Shown here: piece by piece, positions 17,768 through 26,348 of the stretch | Layout of the letters: every line of letters starts with the position of its first letter | Numbering within the stretch: position 1 is the stretch's first letter | Notes under the pieces: model-generated | The model's database searches: none | The model's input: the letters and a program-made list of their open reading frames with translations, nothing else | Told to the model about the DNA's origin: nothing | Translations under genes and position numbers: made by a program | DNA from: Cyclobacteriaceae bacterium | GTDB taxonomy: Bacteria > Bacteroidota > Bacteroidia > Cytophagales > Cyclobacteriaceae | DNA: 42,609 nt | Assembly (NCBI GenBank): GCA_947457095.1 | Contig: CANGUK010000008.1 | Span: 1 to 42,609 of the forward strand | Direction: 5' to 3'

Positions 17768-18247
17768 ATGGCCGATACCGCCTTAATTGAAAAAGCGAAG
17801 AAAATTTTTGAAAACTTTCTCCTTCGGCAAGGAAGCAGAAAAACCCCTGAGCGGTATTCCGTACTGGATGAACTCTACCTCCTCCCCGAAGATGAGCACA
17901 TCGATGTGGAGGGGCTTTTTCTGAAAATGAGAAACAAGGGCTACACCATCAGCAGAGCCACGATTTACAATACCCTTGACTTGCTTGTCGAAAGCGGATT
18001 AGCGGTCAAGCACCAGTTTAAAGACAAAGTGGCACTCTACGAACAAGCGCTAACCTATACCCATCACGATCACCACGTATGCAATCAGTGTAGAAAGATT
18101 CGCGAGTTTTCGGATCCTAGGCTAACCGAAATCAAGGATAGCATGAGTAAGGAATTTAGTTCCACCATGAGCAGCCACTCCTTGGTGCTCTATGGAGACT
18201 GTCAAATCAAAAATTGCGAGCACCTCTTGACGGCTACTACTTTCTAA
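17768..18247 (+). CDS. Fur-family transcriptional regulator
   Basis: A 159-residue metalloregulator with the winged-helix DNA-binding half (residues 10-85: RKTPERYSVLDELY, then ISRATIYNTLDLLVESGLAV) and a dimerisation half. Metal-site residues visible are the H99-H100-D101-H102-H103 cluster, C105 and C108 in VCNQC, and C145 and C150 in YGDCQIKNC. The second cysteine pair is C-x4-C rather than the usual C-x2-C. I chose the ATG at 17768. The frame is open to a TTG at 17717, but that extension has no family likeness. Whether it senses iron, zinc or peroxide cannot be told. It ends overlapping the convergent SRPBCC gene by 11 bases. Confidence 0.92.
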   Translation: MADTALIEKAKKIFENFLLRQGSRKTPERYSVLDELYLLPEDEHIDVEGLFLKMRNKGYTISRATIYNTLDLLVESGLAVKHQFKDKVALYEQALTYTHHDHHVCNQCRKIREFSDPRLTEIKDSMSKEFSSTMSSHSLVLYGDCQIKNCEHLLTATTF

Positions 18248-18674
18248 AAATCCGGCGGTAGATCGGCTTCCGATACCAAAATTGAAGCCAAAGGACTGGG
18301 TATAAGAGCGGAGTCATCCAAGAGAAGGCTCCCTCAAACTCGATTTCATCTGAAATGATACTTCCTGTTGGCTGCGCCAAAATGCGGTGACAATGCCTCC
18401 ACTTCCCTAGAAAAAAAGGAAGTACGATGCCCTCATCCACAAAGCTAAACTCCGCTGCATCACAGTGATCTTCGGTGATTTTACTCGTCCATTTTTGCTT
18501 GAAGAAAATAAAGTTAAGCTCCAAGTCAACGGTATCTCCAGCCTTACAACCATCAAAACGCAGCACCTTCACGGGAGGAAAGGGTGGGGCCAACTTGGCA
18601 AATAAGGATTCGGTAAAACCGGCCTTCACTTCCAAGTAGGAACTAGCAACGGCAGTTTGTAGGTGAAGGCGCAT
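18237..18674 (-). CDS. SRPBCC-family ligand-binding-like protein
   Basis: A 145-residue protein beginning MRLHLQTAVASSYLEV. It resembles the SRPBCC/COG4276 group, with beta strands GDTVDLELNFIFFKQKWTSKI and HCHRILAQPTGSIISDEIEFEG and a C-terminal helical LLYPVLWLQFWYRKPIYRRIF that is typical of the group. The start at 18674 shares its A with the stop of the upstream oxidase gene (TGATG), strongly suggesting translational coupling. An upstream in-frame ATG at 18713 lies inside the oxidase gene and is less likely. Function unknown; its tie to the oxidase-like gene is the only clue. Confidence 0.75.
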   Translation of the reverse strand: MRLHLQTAVASSYLEVKAGFTESLFAKLAPPFPPVKVLRFDGCKAGDTVDLELNFIFFKQKWTSKITEDHCDAAEFSFVDEGIVLPFFLGKWRHCHRILAQPTGSIISDEIEFEGAFSWMTPLLYPVLWLQFWYRKPIYRRIFRK

Positions 18675-19288
18675 CAGAAACTTAGGACAAAAAGAAGAAA
18701 TAAAATCAGCCATACCGCATCCATAAATTGCCAGTACACGGTAAACAGGCGAATGCGTAGTTTTTCGTAAGGATTAGTCATCCATACGAGTTTGCGGACC
18801 ATATCCTGCTCTATTTTTCGAAGTTGCAGGAGCAGAATCACCGCAAAAGACATGGCTCCTAACAAGTGGACCACGTGAATTCCTGAAAGCACGTAGAGAA
18901 AAGAACCACTTGGGACGCCCGTAAAGTTGATCCCCTTCTCGGTCAACTCCATCCATCCCAAGATCTGAAACACCGTAAAAAGTATCCCCAAAATAAAAGT
19001 GGCTTTCAATGAACGATGCAGCTTGACACTATTTTCTTCCTGGTAATGGATTCGCATTTTCACGGAAGTATAGCCAGAAAGCACCAAGAGAAAGGTAGAC
19101 ACCAAGAAAGCCAGTGGCATTTGCTCATTGAGCCCTTGCAGGTACTCCCTCCCAGAAGATAGAAATGCCAGCGCTAGAAACAAAAAGATAATCCCACTCC
19201 CAAGCATCCCGAGATACAGCAGTGTCTCGTAGGGATGGAGTTTCTCTATCTTTTGCAACCAAGTTTTTGGAGGGGCTGATCGTCTCAT
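18674..19288 (-). CDS. cytochrome c oxidase subunit III-like protein
   Basis: A 204-residue integral membrane protein with five hydrophobic segments: YLGMLGSGIIFLFLALAFL, AFLVSTFLLVLSGY, ATFILGILFTVFQILGW, FLYVLSGIHVVHLLGAMSFAVILLL and VYWQFMDAVWLILFLLFVLSF. The LSGIHVVHLLGA and VYWQFMDAVWLILF motifs are characteristic of haem-copper oxidase subunit III. The start at 19288 (MRRSAPPKTW) gives normal length; an in-frame ATG at 19363 would add 25 residues. No subunit I or II gene is in the window, so it is a stand-alone copy or a partner of an oxidase encoded elsewhere. It is coupled to the SRPBCC gene by a TGATG overlap. Confidence 0.85.
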   Translation of the reverse strand: MRRSAPPKTWLQKIEKLHPYETLLYLGMLGSGIIFLFLALAFLSSGREYLQGLNEQMPLAFLVSTFLLVLSGYTSVKMRIHYQEENSVKLHRSLKATFILGILFTVFQILGWMELTEKGINFTGVPSGSFLYVLSGIHVVHLLGAMSFAVILLLQLRKIEQDMVRKLVWMTNPYEKLRIRLFTVYWQFMDAVWLILFLLFVLSF

Positions 19289-19370
19289 CGTTTCGAAAAC
19301 ATTTTGTACGGCTCTTAGTTCAAAAAATGTCAATTTCGGTTTCAATTCCTCGAGATAGGCCAAAAAAACC

Positions 19371-19378
19371 TAGATTTG
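19371..19378 (+). promoter_or_regulatory. -7 promoter box for mfd
   Basis: TAGATTTG matches TAnnTTTG exactly. Predicted start of transcription is near 19385, about 24 bases before the GTG start of mfd, which supports that unusual start codon. Confidence 0.5.
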
Positions 19379-19408
19379 CAGCCTCCCATCTCCTAAACCA
19401 AGCCCTTT

Positions 19409-22400
19409 GTGGATAGACCTTCTTTTCTCTCCATTTACCAGTCGGATCCCATTTTTCAAACCCTCGCCCACCAATTAAGTGAGGGGTCTCCTTTCCGGCT
19501 CCAGGTAAAAGGCCTTTCGGGTAGTTTGGACATGGTCCTCCTTGCAGCCTATTTTGAAAAACAAGGTGGGGTTCACCTCATCATCGCCCAAGACAAAGAG
19601 GAGGCAGCATATCTCAATTCTGACCTTCAAAACTTGTTGGGCACTCAGGAGCATGGGATTTTTCCAAGCAGCTACAAGCGTCCCTACCAGTACGAAGAAA
19701 TTGACAATGCGAATGTCCTGCAACGCGCGGAGCTCCTCAACCAGCTTATAGAAACCAAGGGCAGCCCCCGTATCGTCATCACCTATCCCGAAGCATTGTA
19801 TGAAAAAGTAGTCAACAAGCGTGCGCTCATAGAAAACACCTTTATTGCTCGGGTAGGTGAGGCAGTAGACCTGGAGTTTGTTACTGAAATTCTCACCTCC
19901 TATGACTTTGAGCGAACCGACTTCGTCTACGAACCAGGGCAATTTGCCATTCGAGGAGGAATTTTGGATGTCTTTTCATTTAGTAATGAATTCCCTTATC
20001 GACTAGAATTGTTTGGAAAAGAAATTGAAAGCATCCGCACCTTCGATCCGGAATCACAGCTATCCCTACAGCCCGTAGAATTCATTTCCCTGATTCCCAA
20101 TGTACAAACACGCCTCCTACAAGAGGTGCGTCAGTCCTTTTTGACTTTCTTGCCCGAAAACACCCTCCTCTGGATCAAAGACTTCCAGCTCACCCTCGAT
20201 GTGATGGACGAGTGCTATCAGAAGGCGGTGCAAGCATTTGCACAGCTGTCGGGAGGAAGTAAATCGGGTGCACTAGTCCTACAGCCTGAACAGGTTTTTG
20301 AACAGGGAACCCAGTTTAGCGAGGCAGCAAAAAAGTTTTCGGTAGTAGAGTTTGGCAGGCAATTTTACTTGAAGAATGCCACCAAGGTCAGTTGGGAAAG
20401 TCAGCCACAGCCTTCATTCAATAAAAATTTTGACTTGCTCGTGGCCAACTTGGGGGACAATGAAAAGGCGGGTTACCTCAACCTGATCACCGCCGAAAAC
20501 GAAAAGCAGATCGACCGATTGCAGGGGATTTTCCAGGAATTGGACCCCACTTTACAGGTTCAAAGCATGCTGCTCAGCCTTCGAGAGGGCTTTGTGGACA
20601 AGCAGGCCAAACTCGTCTGCTACACCGATCACCAGCTATTTGAGCGCTTTCACCGCTACAAATCCAAGAGTAAATCCACCGCATCCAAAGCGCTAACCCT
20701 CAAAGAAATCAAGGCGCTCCATCCAGGAGACTATGTCGTCCATGTGGACTATGGGGTGGGCAGATTTGCAGGGCTTGAAAAGGTGGATGTCAGCGGCAAA
20801 ATGCAGGAAGCCGTACGCCTGATATTTCGGGACGACGACCTCCTTTACGTCAATATTCACTCGCTACACAAGATTTCAAAGTATTCCGGGCAAGAGGGAC
20901 AGGCACCTTCCATGTCCAAGTTGGGCTCCCCAGACTGGGAAAACAAAAAAGCGCGGGTCAAAAAGCAAGTCAAAGACATTGCCAAGGACCTGATTGCACT
21001 GTATGCCAAACGCAGGTCTGCTCCTGGATTTGCCTTTTCACGAGATTCTGTCCTTCAAGTGGAACTAGAATCCTCCTTCCTGTACGAGGACACTCCTGAC
21101 CAAGCGGCTGCCACTGCCGATGTGAAGGCGGATATGGAAAAATCGTATCCCATGGACCGACTCGTGTGTGGGGATGTGGGTTTTGGAAAAACAGAAGTAG
21201 CCATCCGCGCTGCCTTCAAAGCCGTCAACGACAGAAAGCAGGTAGCCATCTTGGTCCCTACGACCATTTTGGCGATGCAGCATTACCAAACTTTATCTGA
21301 GCGTCTTGAAAATTTTCCCGTCAAGGTGGATTACTTGAACCGATTCCGATCGGCCAAGGACATCAAAGCCATCAAGGAACAAGTTGCCTCAGGGGAAATT
21401 GACATCCTCATTGGTACCCATAAAATCGTCGGCAAAGACATCGAGTTCAAGGACCTAGGATTGCTGATCATCGACGAGGAACAAAAATTTGGGGTCAAGG
21501 TAAAAGACCAATTGAAAAACCTTCGGGTCAATGTGGATGTACTCACGCTGACGGCAACTCCGATTCCACGTACGCTCCATTTTTCTTTGATGGGAGCGCG
21601 CGACTTGTCGGTCATTGCGACTCCTCCGCCCAACAGGCAGCCAGTGACTACGGAGGTACAGACCTTCGAAGAGGAAGTGATCCGAGATGCCGTGTCCTAC
21701 GAGCTCCGACGTGGGGGGCAGGTGTTTTTTGTGCACAATCGGGTAGGAGAAATCGACAGCATTGCCAACCTCATCTTAAAGTTGGTTCCAGATGCCCGCG
21801 TCATCGGTGCGCATGGGCAGATGGATGGGGATAAATTGGAAAAAATCATGGTGGACTTCATCAACCACCAATACGATGTTCTAGTCTCCACCAACATCAT
21901 TGAATCGGGTTTGGACATTCCGAATGCAAACACCATTTTGATCAACCGGGCTCACATGTTTGGCCTTTCCGACCTCCACCAGATGCGTGGCCGAGTAGGG
22001 CGGAGCAATAAAAAAGCCTTTTGCTACCTGCTCACCAGCCCCCTTTCTGGCCTTACCGCCGAAGCGCGAAAACGTCTTCAAACCTTGGAGGAATTTTCCG
22101 ACTTGGGTGATGGATTCAAGGTGGCCATGAAAGATCTAGACATCCGTGGGGCAGGCAACCTGTTGGGCGCGGAGCAAAGCGGGTTCATCACTGACCTCGG
22201 ATTTGAGATGTACCACAAAATCTTGGACGAGGCTGTGCAAGAACTGAAAGAAAATGAATTTGCAGCACTGTTTGAAGAGGATCTCAAGGAAAAGGTAGCC
22301 GTACTCGTGCAGGATTGCACGATAGAAACTGACCTAGAACTCCTCATACCGGAGAGCTATGTCAGCAACATCAGTGAGCGTTTGGGACTTTATTCCAAAC

Positions 22401-22762
22401 TGGACGGACTCGAAAAAGAAGAGGAGCTGGATCAGTTTGGGCAAATGTTGCAGGATCGATTTGGCCCACTTCCAAAGGCAGTTCAAGACTTGATGGAAAC
22501 AGTGCGATTACGCTGGCAGGCGGAAGAATTGGGGATCGAAAAATTGGTTTTGAAGAGCTCTCAAATGAAATGTTACCTCCTACCTGCAAGCAAAGAATCG
22601 TACTACAGCTCGGCAGTTTTTGGCAACATGATGAAATTTGTTCAAATCCATCCCAAGTCTTGTAAAATAAAAGAACATAAAAATCGTTTGATTCTCAGTG
22701 TCGATCAGGTCCTCAGCATACAAAAGGCACAGCATTTGCTTAAAGAAATGAAAACTTCCTAA
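19409..22762 (+). CDS. mfd: transcription-repair coupling factor
   Basis: Mfd removes RNA polymerase stalled at DNA lesions and recruits UvrA. The protein has 1117 residues. A UvrB-like interaction region spans about 20-330 (YKRPYQYEEIDNANVLQRAELL, FAIRGGILDVFSF). The CarD-like polymerase-binding domain lies near 440-500 (LHPGDYVVHVDYGVGRFAGL). The helicase core has Walker A GDVGFGKTEVAIRAAF, Walker B IIDEEQKFG, LTATPIPRTL, and STNIIESGLDIPNANT with HQMRGRVGRS. A TRCF C-terminal domain ends the protein. The start is GTG: an in-frame stop at 19394-19396 closes the frame just upstream and the next Met is about 33 codons in. It is divergent from the oxidase-like gene. Confidence 0.97.
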   Translation: MDRPSFLSIYQSDPIFQTLAHQLSEGSPFRLQVKGLSGSLDMVLLAAYFEKQGGVHLIIAQDKEEAAYLNSDLQNLLGTQEHGIFPSSYKRPYQYEEIDNANVLQRAELLNQLIETKGSPRIVITYPEALYEKVVNKRALIENTFIARVGEAVDLEFVTEILTSYDFERTDFVYEPGQFAIRGGILDVFSFSNEFPYRLELFGKEIESIRTFDPESQLSLQPVEFISLIPNVQTRLLQEVRQSFLTFLPENTLLWIKDFQLTLDVMDECYQKAVQAFAQLSGGSKSGALVLQPEQVFEQGTQFSEAAKKFSVVEFGRQFYLKNATKVSWESQPQPSFNKNFDLLVANLGDNEKAGYLNLITAENEKQIDRLQGIFQELDPTLQVQSMLLSLREGFVDKQAKLVCYTDHQLFERFHRYKSKSKSTASKALTLKEIKALHPGDYVVHVDYGVGRFAGLEKVDVSGKMQEAVRLIFRDDDLLYVNIHSLHKISKYSGQEGQAPSMSKLGSPDWENKKARVKKQVKDIAKDLIALYAKRRSAPGFAFSRDSVLQVELESSFLYEDTPDQAAATADVKADMEKSYPMDRLVCGDVGFGKTEVAIRAAFKAVNDRKQVAILVPTTILAMQHYQTLSERLENFPVKVDYLNRFRSAKDIKAIKEQVASGEIDILIGTHKIVGKDIEFKDLGLLIIDEEQKFGVKVKDQLKNLRVNVDVLTLTATPIPRTLHFSLMGARDLSVIATPPPNRQPVTTEVQTFEEEVIRDAVSYELRRGGQVFFVHNRVGEIDSIANLILKLVPDARVIGAHGQMDGDKLEKIMVDFINHQYDVLVSTNIIESGLDIPNANTILINRAHMFGLSDLHQMRGRVGRSNKKAFCYLLTSPLSGLTAEARKRLQTLEEFSDLGDGFKVAMKDLDIRGAGNLLGAEQSGFITDLGFEMYHKILDEAVQELKENEFAALFEEDLKEKVAVLVQDCTIETDLELLIPESYVSNISERLGLYSKLDGLEKEEELDQFGQMLQDRFGPLPKAVQDLMETVRLRWQAEELGIEKLVLKSSQMKCYLLPASKESYYSSAVFGNMMKFVQIHPKSCKIKEHKNRLILSVDQVLSIQKAQHLLKEMKTS

Positions 22763-22967
22763 AATGCGGGCTCTGGAGCAAAAAAATGGGTTTGGAAGGA
22801 ATAAAACCCACAAGTGCCTAAGAGTAGCGGTGGAGGATTTGGAAGTACACTGGCGTAAAGGGAGTTCCCTTCAGTAAATTATCCTACTTTTGTGGGCGCT
22901 TCTATAAAAATTTGGAGCTTACTCCTTCTTTACTAGAGGCCTACACTAGATAACAAAGTTTAAACCA

Positions 22968-23002
22968 GCTTTGGTGCGATCACCGAAGCCCTTGTATATT
23001 AG
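22968..23002 (+). promoter_or_regulatory. probable gldJ promoter with hairpin, in a 270-base gap
   Basis: In the gap between mfd and the gldJ-like gene, TTTG (22970-22973) is followed after 21 bases by TATATTAG (22995-23002), a near match to the Bacteroidota -33/-7 pair. A hairpin GCTTTGGTG / CACCGAAGC with loop CGAT (22968-22989, one G-U pair) overlaps the -33 side. A second, perfect -7-like box TACTTTTG lies further up at 22885-22892. No small ORF or RNA gene is evident in the rest of the gap. Confidence 0.4.
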
Positions 23003-23032
23003 CAACAGAAATAGACCAAACACATTTTACCT

Positions 23033-24259
23033 ATGCGTCTACCCAATACTTGGAGGAGCTGGGCTATTGCCCTGACACTTGTGACAGCCACCGTTTTGTC
23101 CTCTTGCCAAAAAAATAACACCTACGGAAGAAGAACTGCGGGTGCTCCAGGAAAACGTAGTGCCACTACCGGTGCTGGATTTTCCTTTGATGCGGACGAT
23201 TCCACCCAGTTTTTTGTAGCCAAAAAAGCAGAGCAGATCCCAGGACCAAACTTAAAATTGATCCAAGGCGGCCGTGCGGTTCTCGGTTCCCAGGAAGAAG
23301 ATGTAATGGCTTTCCGTGACAATTTGGAGCGTACCGTTTCCATCTCCACCTTTTGGATGGATGAAACGGAGATGACCAACAACGATTACAAGGAATTTTT
23401 ATACGCCATGAAAAAGAAGGTGAGTTTGGATTCCATGAAAAAACTAGAGCCTTCTGAGAAGGTCTGGAGAGGGGCCATGACCTTCAACGACGTCTACGAG
23501 TCCTACTACTTTAGATTCCCAGGATTTAATTTTTATCCTGTGGCTGGGGTGTCTTGGTCTCAAGCCAATGCCTATGCAAAGTGGAGAACCGAGTACGTTC
23601 AAAAAATTGAGGTTGAGCGACAAGGCTTGGACTCTGCCCTTACCCGCTCCCAGTTGATCGAACGAGGAATTGTGATTGCTGAATTTAGACTTCCTACTGA
23701 ATCCGAATGGGAATATGCAGCCAAAGCCATGATTGGAACCCAGTACTTGGATGAAAATCAGGAGTATGGTCGAATTTATCCTTGGGATGGTAGAGGGGTA
23801 AGAAATCCCTACGATGGTCGTGGCAAAAAAGCTGGCAAGCAAGGTGATTTCTTGGCCAACTTCAAACGAGGCAGAGGGGATTATGCAGGGATTGCAGGGG
23901 ATGAAACTAACGATGGAGAAATTATCCCAGCAAATGTGTACGACATGGCCCCAAATGATTTTGGCTTGTATAATATGGCTGGAAACATGAATGAGTGGGT
24001 ATATGATGTGTACCGTCCACTTTCCTTCCAGGATACAGATGACCTCAACCCTTTGCGTAAGGATGGAGTCTACGATGAAAAAAATACCTATGGAACATCC
24101 CTATTGAATGACTCCATTCGAGTATACAAAGGGGGTTCTTGGAGAGATGTCACCTATTGGTTGGCCCCAGGAACACGCAGATTCATGCACCAAGATTCTT
24201 CCACCAATCACATTGGTTTCCGTTGCGCAATGGTTTCCATCGGCGCAAGAGGTAAGTAA
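23033..24259 (+). CDS. gldJ: GldJ/GldK-like gliding-motility or T9SS lipoprotein
   Basis: A 408-residue lipoprotein: signal peptide 1-24 with lipobox LSSC and lipidated C25. The rest is a formylglycine-generating-enzyme-like (FGE-sulfatase) domain, seen in LIQGGRAVLGS, FWMDETEMTNNDYKEFL, VSWSQANAYAKWR, FRLPTESEWEYAAKA, GLYNMAGNMNEWVYDVYRP and YKGGSWRDVTYWLAPGTRRF ending GFRCAM. GldJ and GldK of the type IX secretion and gliding machinery share this fold. The C-terminal YWLAPGTRRFMHQDSSTNHIGFRCAM looks closer to GldJ than to GldK as I recall them. gldL/M/N are not adjacent, which also argues against GldK. A strong terminator follows. Confidence 0.8.
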   Translation: MRLPNTWRSWAIALTLVTATVLSSCQKNNTYGRRTAGAPGKRSATTGAGFSFDADDSTQFFVAKKAEQIPGPNLKLIQGGRAVLGSQEEDVMAFRDNLERTVSISTFWMDETEMTNNDYKEFLYAMKKKVSLDSMKKLEPSEKVWRGAMTFNDVYESYYFRFPGFNFYPVAGVSWSQANAYAKWRTEYVQKIEVERQGLDSALTRSQLIERGIVIAEFRLPTESEWEYAAKAMIGTQYLDENQEYGRIYPWDGRGVRNPYDGRGKKAGKQGDFLANFKRGRGDYAGIAGDETNDGEIIPANVYDMAPNDFGLYNMAGNMNEWVYDVYRPLSFQDTDDLNPLRKDGVYDEKNTYGTSLLNDSIRVYKGGSWRDVTYWLAPGTRRFMHQDSSTNHIGFRCAMVSIGARGK

Positions 24260-24277
24260 GCACTACCGATCTGACTC

Positions 24278-24310
24278 AAAAAGGCTCAACGAATGTTGAG
24301 CCTTTTTTTT
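24278..24310 (+). terminator. intrinsic terminator of the gldJ-like gene
   Basis: GGCTCAAC pairs with GTTGAGCC around the loop GAAT; the stem extends through five A-T pairs and is followed by eight T. It may also act on the opposite strand for uppP, since an A-run precedes it. Confidence 0.93.
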
Positions 24311-24393
24311 GTAATCTATTCTTGAAATGAAGTGAGTTCCAATTTTCAAAAACAGTCCAATTTTCAGCAATCGAACTATGCGAAATATGATCC

Positions 24394-25173
24394 TTACAAG
24401 TCTGCTCCCCACATAAAGATTAAGAACAATATCCCGAGGGCAATTCGGTACCATCCAAAGGCCGTGAAGCCATGGGTAGAGACGTAAGTCAAAAATAGTT
24501 TCACCGCTCCCCAAGCCGAAGCAAAGGCTACTACAAAGCCAATTCCCAATAACATCAACTGCTCGCTGCTAAAAGCGAGATCGGCTTTAAGAAGGTCATA
24601 ACCCCCTGCTGCGAGCATGGTAGGTACGGCAAGCAAGAAGGAAAATTCGGTAGCCTGCCGTTTGTCCAAGCCATTAAATACCCCTCCAATAATTGTGGCT
24701 GCCGCTCGAGAAGTGCCCGGCACCATGGAGAGACACTGGCAGAGGCCGATGAAGAAGGCGTTTTTGTAGGAAATATCTTCCACCTCCGCCACGGTGCTGC
24801 CTTGAGCGGCTACTTTTTTATCGATAAAAATCAAAATTATCCCACCTAAAATCAGAGAAACCGACACCACTATGGGGTTAAATAGGCAGGCCTTGATATA
24901 GTCGTAGGCCAAAAACCCAACTACCGCCGTAGGTAGAAATGCCGTAATCAACTTGAAATAAATGGTCAAGTTTCGGAAAAACCGCTTGATGTACATCAAG
25001 GCAATGGCCAAGATGGCTCCCAACTGAATGAATACTTCGAAGGTCTTTACAAATTCATCCTCGTGAATGCCCATGGCAGTAGATGCCAAAATCATGTGTC
25101 CCGTGGAGGAAATGGGAAGAAATTCAGTAAGTCCTTCGACTATGGCAATCAGGATGCTTTGAAAAAGAGTCAT
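24394..25173 (-). CDS. uppP: undecaprenyl-diphosphate phosphatase
   Basis: UppP (BacA) recycles the C55 lipid carrier used for peptidoglycan and O-antigen assembly, and overproduction confers bacitracin resistance. The 259-residue protein has about eight membrane segments. Both catalytic motifs are intact: E13 and E17 with EGLTEFLPISSTGHMIL (H26), and the PGTSR motif with R156 in SMVPGTSRAAATIIGG. Length and start are standard (MTLFQSILIAIVEG). It is transcribed away from the DinB-like gene, and its promoter is at 25193-25221. Confidence 0.97.
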   Translation of the reverse strand: MTLFQSILIAIVEGLTEFLPISSTGHMILASTAMGIHEDEFVKTFEVFIQLGAILAIALMYIKRFFRNLTIYFKLITAFLPTAVVGFLAYDYIKACLFNPIVVSVSLILGGIILIFIDKKVAAQGSTVAEVEDISYKNAFFIGLCQCLSMVPGTSRAAATIIGGVFNGLDKRQATEFSFLLAVPTMLAAGGYDLLKADLAFSSEQLMLLGIGFVVAFASAWGAVKLFLTYVSTHGFTAFGWYRIALGILFLIFMWGADL

Positions 25174-25192
25174 GCAGTGCGGGTTTCCAACA

Positions 25193-25221
25193 CAAAACTA
25201 ATCATCATGGGCAAACCTCAA
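25193..25221 (-). promoter_or_regulatory. promoter for uppP
   Basis: On the minus strand TTG (25219-25221) is followed after 18 bases by TAGTTTTG (25193-25200), a perfect TAnnTTTG at the normal Bacteroidota spacing. Transcription would start near 25186, giving a short leader of about 13 bases. Confidence 0.6.
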
Positions 25222-25392
25222 GAAAATTTTAGGCTTATTCAATTAATTCAATCATCTAAGTGGGCCAAAAGACCTAAAATCCTAGGTGACAACTTTAGCA
25301 TGATTTTGCGGATGAAGCGTATGAAATCCTAGTTTAGGCGCCCTAAAAATTTCCAAACGTTTAGCTAAATTTACCTTCCAACTAATCTCTCC

Positions 25393-25845
25393 ATGAAAAA
25401 TGTATTTGACCCAGCGGTAACCGCTGAATTGATCCATCGAATCGAAGAACTAAGCCCTGAAAGTCCTGCCCTCTGGGGCAAAATGTCCGTAGACCAAATG
25501 CTGGCACACTGCTGTGTAGCCTACGAAATGGCCTTTACTAATAAGCATCCCAAGGCAAATCCGGTGATGCGTTTTCTCTTGAAAACCTTCGTCAAGGCAG
25601 GGGTGGTAAATGAAGTTCCTTACAAAAAAAATCTGCCTACATCACCCGCCTTCCGCATCAAAAATGAAAAGAACTTTGAAGAAGAAAAGACACGGCTCAT
25701 CGCTTTTCTGGAGCAAACTCTTGCAGCAGGCGAAGCAGCATTCGAAGGAAAGGAATCACCATCCTTTGGCCCCATGACTGCCAAGGAATGGAACAACCTA
25801 CTCTACAAGCACCTGGATCACCACCTCACCCAGTTTGGAGTATAA
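25393..25845 (+). CDS. DinB-like / DUF1569 protein
   Basis: A 150-residue protein of the DinB/YfiT-like four-helix metalloenzyme superfamily, DUF1569 subgroup. Evidence is the helix LWGKMSVDQMLAHCCVAYEMAF with a histidine at the expected metal position, and the C-terminal MTAKEWNNLLYKHLDHHLTQFGV with two more. Members are typically thiol-dependent transferases or uncharacterised; no substrate is implied here. It is divergent from uppP and lies 11 bases upstream of the NlpE-like gene, so the two may share a transcript. Confidence 0.8.
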   Translation: MKNVFDPAVTAELIHRIEELSPESPALWGKMSVDQMLAHCCVAYEMAFTNKHPKANPVMRFLLKTFVKAGVVNEVPYKKNLPTSPAFRIKNEKNFEEEKTRLIAFLEQTLAAGEAAFEGKESPSFGPMTAKEWNNLLYKHLDHHLTQFGV

Positions 25846-25856
25846 GTCAACAGCCC

Positions 25857-26348
25857 ATGGCTAAAGGAATACCCATTGAAGGACTAGGCAGCTGGAGAAT
25901 CGGATTTTCTATTGGATTCGCCAGCTGCCTGCTTTCCTGTTGTAATCCAAAATCTTCCCAGGAATCGACTCCGATCGGAGAAAGTTCCCTTGCGCAAAAA
26001 ACATCCCCTGCCATAGCCAGCGCCAATTCTTCCTGGGTAGGTGCCTACGAAGGCGTCTTGCCTTGCGGGCACTGCGAAGGCATAGAAATCTGGCTGACCC
26101 TAGCCGAAGGTGCTACCTTTGAACTTAAAACCAACTACCTCGGGCTGAATGACGCACGCGAGGAACAGTTTACCGGAAAAATCTCCTGGGGGTCTACTGA
26201 CAGCTCCCAACTCCTCCTGCGAGGCATGATCGGCGATATGCCTGGACGCTACCTCCTTCAAGAAAACGGGCTCCTCCACCTGGATGCTGATGGCCAAAAA
26301 ATAACAGGCCCCCAAGCAGCGCGCTACCTCCTGAAACGCATCAAGTGA
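25857..26348 (+). CDS. NlpE-like lipoprotein
   Basis: A 163-residue lipoprotein related to the N-terminal domain of NlpE (copper resistance / surface-sensing lipoprotein). The signal sequence IGFSIGFASCLLSCC has two adjacent cysteines (C28, C29) at the lipobox. The NlpE-type motif is VLPCGHCEGIEIWLTL with C70 and C73 (C-x2-C), followed by the expected beta-rich stretch FELKTNYLG and YLLQENGLLHLDADGQKI. I chose the ATG at 25857, since the open frame back to 25788 lies inside the preceding gene. It ends overlapping the convergent oxyR stop by 8 bases. No terminator separates them. Confidence 0.8.
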   Translation: MAKGIPIEGLGSWRIGFSIGFASCLLSCCNPKSSQESTPIGESSLAQKTSPAIASANSSWVGAYEGVLPCGHCEGIEIWLTLAEGATFELKTNYLGLNDAREEQFTGKISWGSTDSSQLLLRGMIGDMPGRYLLQENGLLHLDADGQKITGPQAARYLLKRIK

